Below, piece by piece: positions 41,514 through 44,553 of a stretch of DNA of 44,553 bases (position 1 is the first letter of the stretch; the number at the start of each line of letters is the position of its first letter). Source of the stretch: Candidatus Ornithoclostridium excrementipullorum (GTDB lineage Bacteria > Bacillota > Clostridia > Christensenellales > UBA3700). Below the pieces are notes generated by a model. It made no database searches. It saw only the letters and a list, made by a program, of their open reading frames with translations, and was not told the DNA's origin. Where the stretch lies: NCBI GenBank assembly GCA_018716085.1, contig DVKK01000043.1:1-44553 (forward strand), in the 5' to 3' direction. A program made the position numbers and the translations under genes.

Positions 41514-42611
41514 TTATGCTCTCCGATAACGCGCGGCTATGCCGTTCATCTCGTCGAGAACGTTCTCCATACAGCTTACGAGCTTGAATTGAGTTCTGCT
41601 CCTCACGAGATTGTGCGTATCGTATTTTGTCTTGAAATAAACGTCGCCTTCCAGATAATCCGTAAGAAACCGCATACCGCACTCGAACGTCATAAGTATC
41701 GATCCGAACGCCAGCATATCGGTCTCTTTGGGCGTTATCCTGTCACCTATGCCATATAAAAAGCCTTTGGTGAAAGCTTCGTACAGCCCGATGTCAAAAT
41801 TCACTTTGGAAAGATCCTGTTCGTCTTCCATTGCCGTGGAACAGCCGAAACGGACCGCGTCGCCGAAGTCGTAAAGCAGGCTGCCCGGCATTATCGTGTC
41901 GAGATCTATCACGCAGATAGCCTTCTTGGTATCGGCGTCCACGAGGATATTGTTCAATTTGGTGTCGTTGTGAGTGACGCGCAGAGGAATACTGCCGTCG
42001 GCAAGACAGGAAGTGACTTTGTCGCAATAATCTTTGCGCGCGCGCACGAAAGCTATCTCGTCCGCAACGGACGCCGCCCTCCCCTTTTTATCGGCGGCGA
42101 CCGCCGCCTCGAATTTTCTGTACCTGTCTTCGGTATTGTGGAATTTCGGGATGACTTCCCCAAGACGCGACGCGTCGAATCCGTCCAGCCCCGCTATGAA
42201 AACGCCGAACGCTCTGCCGGTATCCTCGAATACGTCGGCGCTCTCCGCAAGCTGATATACGATGGTGTTCTCTATAAAGACGAACGCTCTCCAGAATTCT
42301 CCGTCGGGAGAGGCGTAAAAACTCTTTCCGTCATGCGTGCGTACGAGCGTCAGAGTTTCGCGCAGCGGATCTCCGCCGCGCTTTTTTATCTGTTCCGCCA
42401 AATACTCGGTCACGATGCCGATGTTGTGCATCAGCATAGGAATATCGGGGAACACGTGCTTGTTCATCCTCTGCAGGATGTATCTGCGGCGGCTGCCCCC
42501 GACGTTATAGACGAGCGCGAACGTATCGTTGATATGTCCGTCGCCGTACGGTCCGCCCTCTACGTATTCCCCCGTAAAGGCGAACTTTTCTTTTGCCTGT
42601 TCAAACTCCAA
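41514..42611 (-). CDS. N-acetylhexosamine 1-kinase-like phosphotransferase (NahK family)
   Basis: The 365-residue protein has the aminoglycoside-phosphotransferase fold. The N-terminal part has GHINDTFAL and RRYILQRMN. The catalytic loop is VTHNDTKLNNIL and the metal-binding motif is VIDLDTIMPG. The layout matches NahK, which phosphorylates GlcNAc or GalNAc at C1 in lacto-N-biose and mucin-sugar use. Pairing with galE supports this, but no lacto-N-biose phosphorylase is in view. The start is taken as TTG at 42611, because AGAGGTG lies 4-6 bp upstream. An 8-codon frame beginning ATG at 42627 overlaps it out of frame. It is the first gene of the surface-glycan operon. Confidence 0.85.
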   Translation of the reverse strand: MEFEQAKEKFAFTGEYVEGGPYGDGHINDTFALVYNVGGSRRRYILQRMNKHVFPDIPMLMHNIGIVTEYLAEQIKKRGGDPLRETLTLVRTHDGKSFYASPDGEFWRAFVFIENTIVYQLAESADVFEDTGRAFGVFIAGLDGFDASRLGEVIPKFHNTEDRYRKFEAAVAADKKGRAASVADEIAFVRARKDYCDKVTSCLADGSIPLRVTHNDTKLNNILVDADTKKAICVIDLDTIMPGSLLYDFGDAVRFGCSTAMEDEQDLSKVNFDIGLYEAFTKGFLYGIGDRITPKETDMLAFGSILMTFECGMRFLTDYLEGDVYFKTKYDTHNLVRSRTQFKLVSCMENVLDEMNGIAARYRRA

Positions 42612-42650
42612 AGCGCACCTCTGTCATACCGTGCGGTATCTTTATAGATT

Positions 42651-42679
42651 ATAATAACTCATATTCCCATTCTTGTCAA
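42651..42679 (-). promoter_or_regulatory. Promoter of the HexNAc-kinase/galE/Wzy/dehydratase operon
   Basis: A perfect TTGACA (42679-42674), a 17-bp spacer and TATTAT (42656-42651) lie on the minus strand. The predicted start is near 42645, about 34 bp before the TTG start codon. Confidence 0.7.
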
Positions 42680-42777
42680 CGTTTTGACCGATTGTGCCCG
42701 TTTGCCGTCGCGGACTAACGGCGCAGACTCTCCGACCGCGTTTTTTACGGAAACTTTACATTTTTTCGCCAATACGC

Positions 42778-42805
42778 TTGCGCTCTCGGTTCTTTATGGT
42801 ATAAT
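42778..42805 (+). promoter_or_regulatory. Extended -10 promoter of the right-hand lipoprotein gene
   Basis: TTGCGC (42778-42783), a 16-bp spacer and TATAAT (42800-42805) are present, with TG placed one base before the -10 (TGGTATAAT). The predicted start is near 42812. The leader then carries a GCGCGA/TCGCGC hairpin at 42819-42834. Confidence 0.7.
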
Positions 42806-42880
42806 GATTAACGTGTGGGCGCGATATTTCGCGCATACGCATATAAACGATAATAAAAAGACGTCAACAAGGAGGACCTT

Positions 42881-44314
42881 ATGAGCAAAACCAAAAAAAT
42901 CATCGCTATCACCGTTCCGATAGCGGTCATCGTCATCGTACTCGTCGCCGTGCTCGTTTACTTCTTCGCCTGCGGCGGAGGCCCGGCAATGGCAGCTCCC
43001 GACAACTTCAAACTCGAACTCTACAACTATCGCGTCGGATATATCGAAGGCGATTCCGCAAACAATACGGTTGACCTAACGAAAGCGATCCCGAACGGCA
43101 GCGACTTTACCGTGACCGGCGACGCCGTCACTCTCGAGGGCACCAACCTCACCGCCGTCAAAGCCGGCACCGCTTCTCTCACCTACAATACTCAGGTCCC
43201 CGACACGTCCGAAGATGCCGCCGAAGACGCTACGGTCGCCGCTTCCAAGACCGTGACCGTCACCGTCCTCGAAGGATATACCAACGTCGACACTTGGGAA
43301 GAATTCTACTCCGCCGCCACGAACAGCGGCGCCGAACCCAAGATAGTCGTACAGGCGGAACTCGAAGCCACCGGCTCTTCGATAATTCTCAACGACGCCA
43401 ACGGCATCACCGATCTTACCGTCTACGGCAACACGCTCGAGATCTACGCGCAGGGCGTTATCGGCGGCGGCAGCACCCTCTTCCAGATCGACTACGTTCA
43501 GGCGGAAATGACCTTCGAAGACGTTTATATCGTCGGCGAATACGCCCAGGAAGCCGAAGGCGAAGCCATCGACCTCACGCAGTTCGAGGGCAACGGCTGC
43601 TTCTTCGTCGCATACGGTTCCGACGACGTGTTCCCCGTCATCAACCTCAACCACTGCATGACCGAGAACAGCCAGAAACACGCTTACATCCGCTCTGCCG
43701 AGATGAACGTCAGCGGCACCGTCATGAAGAACGGCGCGGACGCTCTCATCGGCGCAGAGACCTGGAACGCGAAAGGATCCGTCATCAATATCGAAAATTC
43801 CGCTCTCGCGAACTCCGTCGTCTGCGGCATCATCCTCTGCGGCTGGACGGAAGTCACCGGTCCCGAAGATTACTGCACCGTCAACATCAGCGGCTTCCTC
43901 GATATCTTCAACTGGAAGAACCGCGAAAACACCCGTCTGATGCCCGGCAACGATCCCTCCGGACTGGCAGGTCCCGTCAACAATATCGTCGGCACCGAAG
44001 TGGGCAAGTCCAAGTATGACGAAAACTTCGTCACCGGCAACGACGGCAACGAATATCTGCATATCGGCATCATCAAGCTCGCGACGGGATCGCTGAGCGC
44101 AAACAAGTCCACGGTCAACGGCATGGAAGGCATCGATTATTCCGAAAAAGCGTTCCCGCTGCCCTCCGCCGCGTCCGCATTCGCAAAGACCTGCCTGCTT
44201 TACGGTTACACTCCCGACAAAGCGGAGAATTCGTCCAACTATGCGGACAACCCCGTAGCGACCCTCGGCAACAACGAGAATCTCAACTATGAACTGGTCA
44301 ACGGCCGTCAGTAA
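42881..44314 (+). CDS. Abundant surface lipoprotein, probable beta-helix (function unknown)
   Basis: The 477-residue protein has a basic start (MSKTKK), a strongly hydrophobic segment and a lipobox-like FFAC (Cys about 31) followed by GGG. The mature part is beta-rich. Residues about 35-130 look like an Ig-like or BIG2-type module (LTAVKAGTASLTYN). Residues 135-370 look like a parallel beta-helix (ITDLTVYGNTLEIYAQG, VINIENSALANSVV). No enzyme motif is visible. It has the marks of high expression: an extended -10 promoter, an AAGGAGG site, codons restricted to C-ending forms (AAC, GTC, CTC, ATC) more than its neighbours, and a strong terminator. It may be a major envelope protein. Confidence 0.85.
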   Translation: MSKTKKIIAITVPIAVIVIVLVAVLVYFFACGGGPAMAAPDNFKLELYNYRVGYIEGDSANNTVDLTKAIPNGSDFTVTGDAVTLEGTNLTAVKAGTASLTYNTQVPDTSEDAAEDATVAASKTVTVTVLEGYTNVDTWEEFYSAATNSGAEPKIVVQAELEATGSSIILNDANGITDLTVYGNTLEIYAQGVIGGGSTLFQIDYVQAEMTFEDVYIVGEYAQEAEGEAIDLTQFEGNGCFFVAYGSDDVFPVINLNHCMTENSQKHAYIRSAEMNVSGTVMKNGADALIGAETWNAKGSVINIENSALANSVVCGIILCGWTEVTGPEDYCTVNISGFLDIFNWKNRENTRLMPGNDPSGLAGPVNNIVGTEVGKSKYDENFVTGNDGNEYLHIGIIKLATGSLSANKSTVNGMEGIDYSEKAFPLPSAASAFAKTCLLYGYTPDKAENSSNYADNPVATLGNNENLNYELVNGRQ

Positions 44315-44322
44315 GCGAAACA

Positions 44323-44358
44323 AAAAAACCGCACCGCTCGAAAGGGCGGTGCTTTTTT
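44323..44358 (+). terminator. Strong rho-independent terminator
   Basis: GCACCGC / GCGGTGC (44331-44337 and 44346-44352) is preceded by seven A and followed by six T. It ends the right-hand lipoprotein transcript. Confidence 0.92.
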
Positions 44359-44553
44359 GTACTTTTTAACTTTCGAAACAAACGGGGCTCCGTTGCTCCA
44401 CGACGTCTGCGGACGAGATAAGGCGGCGCTTTACGCAATACTATACGGAGCCGCTCGGGCGGAAATAAGCCGACCGCCGTTCACAAACGGCTGTCGGTGC
44501 TTTGCAGTTTCGGGCGAGATATTTTGTGCGGAAACAAGAAGCGCGCCGCTGCC
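44359..44553. other. Right-edge non-coding sequence with a hairpin
   Basis: No gene is seen in these 195 bases. CCGACCGCCGTT / AACGGCTGTCGG (44470-44481 and 44486-44497, one mismatch, CACA loop) forms a long hairpin. On the minus strand it is followed by CTTATTTCC, so it could terminate a gene that enters from beyond the right edge. Confidence 0.5.

Noticed and set aside
1-44553. tRNA, rRNA, CRISPR array, prophage or known defence system
   Set aside because: Intergenic regions were read for cloverleaf ends, spaced repeats and phage genes. None was convincing by eye.

Overview
The window looks like chromosomal DNA from a low-to-mid-GC Gram-positive anaerobe of the Bacillota, most likely a gut member of the class Clostridia. 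The reasons are strong AGGAGG-type ribosome-binding sites, sigma-A type promoters (TTGACA/TATAAT), Gram-positive lipoproteins, ECF-type transporters, VanW and MATE proteins, and a tilS-hpt gene order familiar from Bacillota. Within Clostridia, a Christensenellales-like lineage is a guess from gene content and composition, not something the sequence proves. There are no rRNA or tRNA genes, no CRISPR array, no phage and no intact mobile element. The only mobile trace is the 3' end of an IS30-family transposase.

Layout. 1-3604 is the 5' part of a very long secreted surface protein (minus strand). 3793-3925 holds an IS30 remnant. 3923-5554 is a GH27 alpha-galactosidase, and 5658-6335 a cell-wall amidase. 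6336-6656 is a non-coding stretch with DnaA-box-like sites. 6657-7157 is a ferritin-like protein (plus). 7238-9992 is a cation exchanger followed by a phosphohexomutase. 10093-16532 is a tight six-gene minus-strand operon, tilS-hpt-cca-rmuC-PHP phosphoesterase-vanW, read from a promoter that predicts a leaderless tilS mRNA. 16637-17284 is a membrane protein. 17345-19827 is mrp followed by a lipoprotein GH29 alpha-L-fucosidase. 20102-22237 is a BspA-like lipoprotein. 22302-28974 is a six-gene overlapping operon: a YgbA_NO family protein, two half-size ABC exporters, and an ECF S component, T component and double ATPase. It is driven by a clear promoter with two tandem GTTAGC-N4-GCTAAC operators. 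29201-31681 holds two lipoproteins, one an endonuclease/exonuclease/phosphatase-fold protein and one a probable beta-propeller. 31812-32048 is a 78-residue orphan gene. 32043-35056 holds ung, a PHP histidinol-phosphatase-like gene and an rRNA m5C methyltransferase. 35063-36475 is a MATE exporter. 36563-42611 is a four-gene operon: an N-acetylhexosamine kinase-like protein, galE, an O-antigen polymerase/ligase-like protein and a CapD/PglF-type 4,6-dehydratase. 42881-44314 is a lipoprotein gene with all the signs of high expression.

How the genes fit together. Glycan use (GH27, GH29, HexNAc kinase, GalE) and surface glycan assembly (dehydratase, Wzy-like protein, PgcA-like mutase) recur, together with several cell-surface lipoproteins. 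This fits a host- or mucus-associated life. The most promising poorly described unit is the YgbA/ABC/ECF operon with its own operator array: its regulator lies outside the window and its substrate cannot be read from the sequence. Functions, promoters and terminators were read by eye, and no database search was possible.
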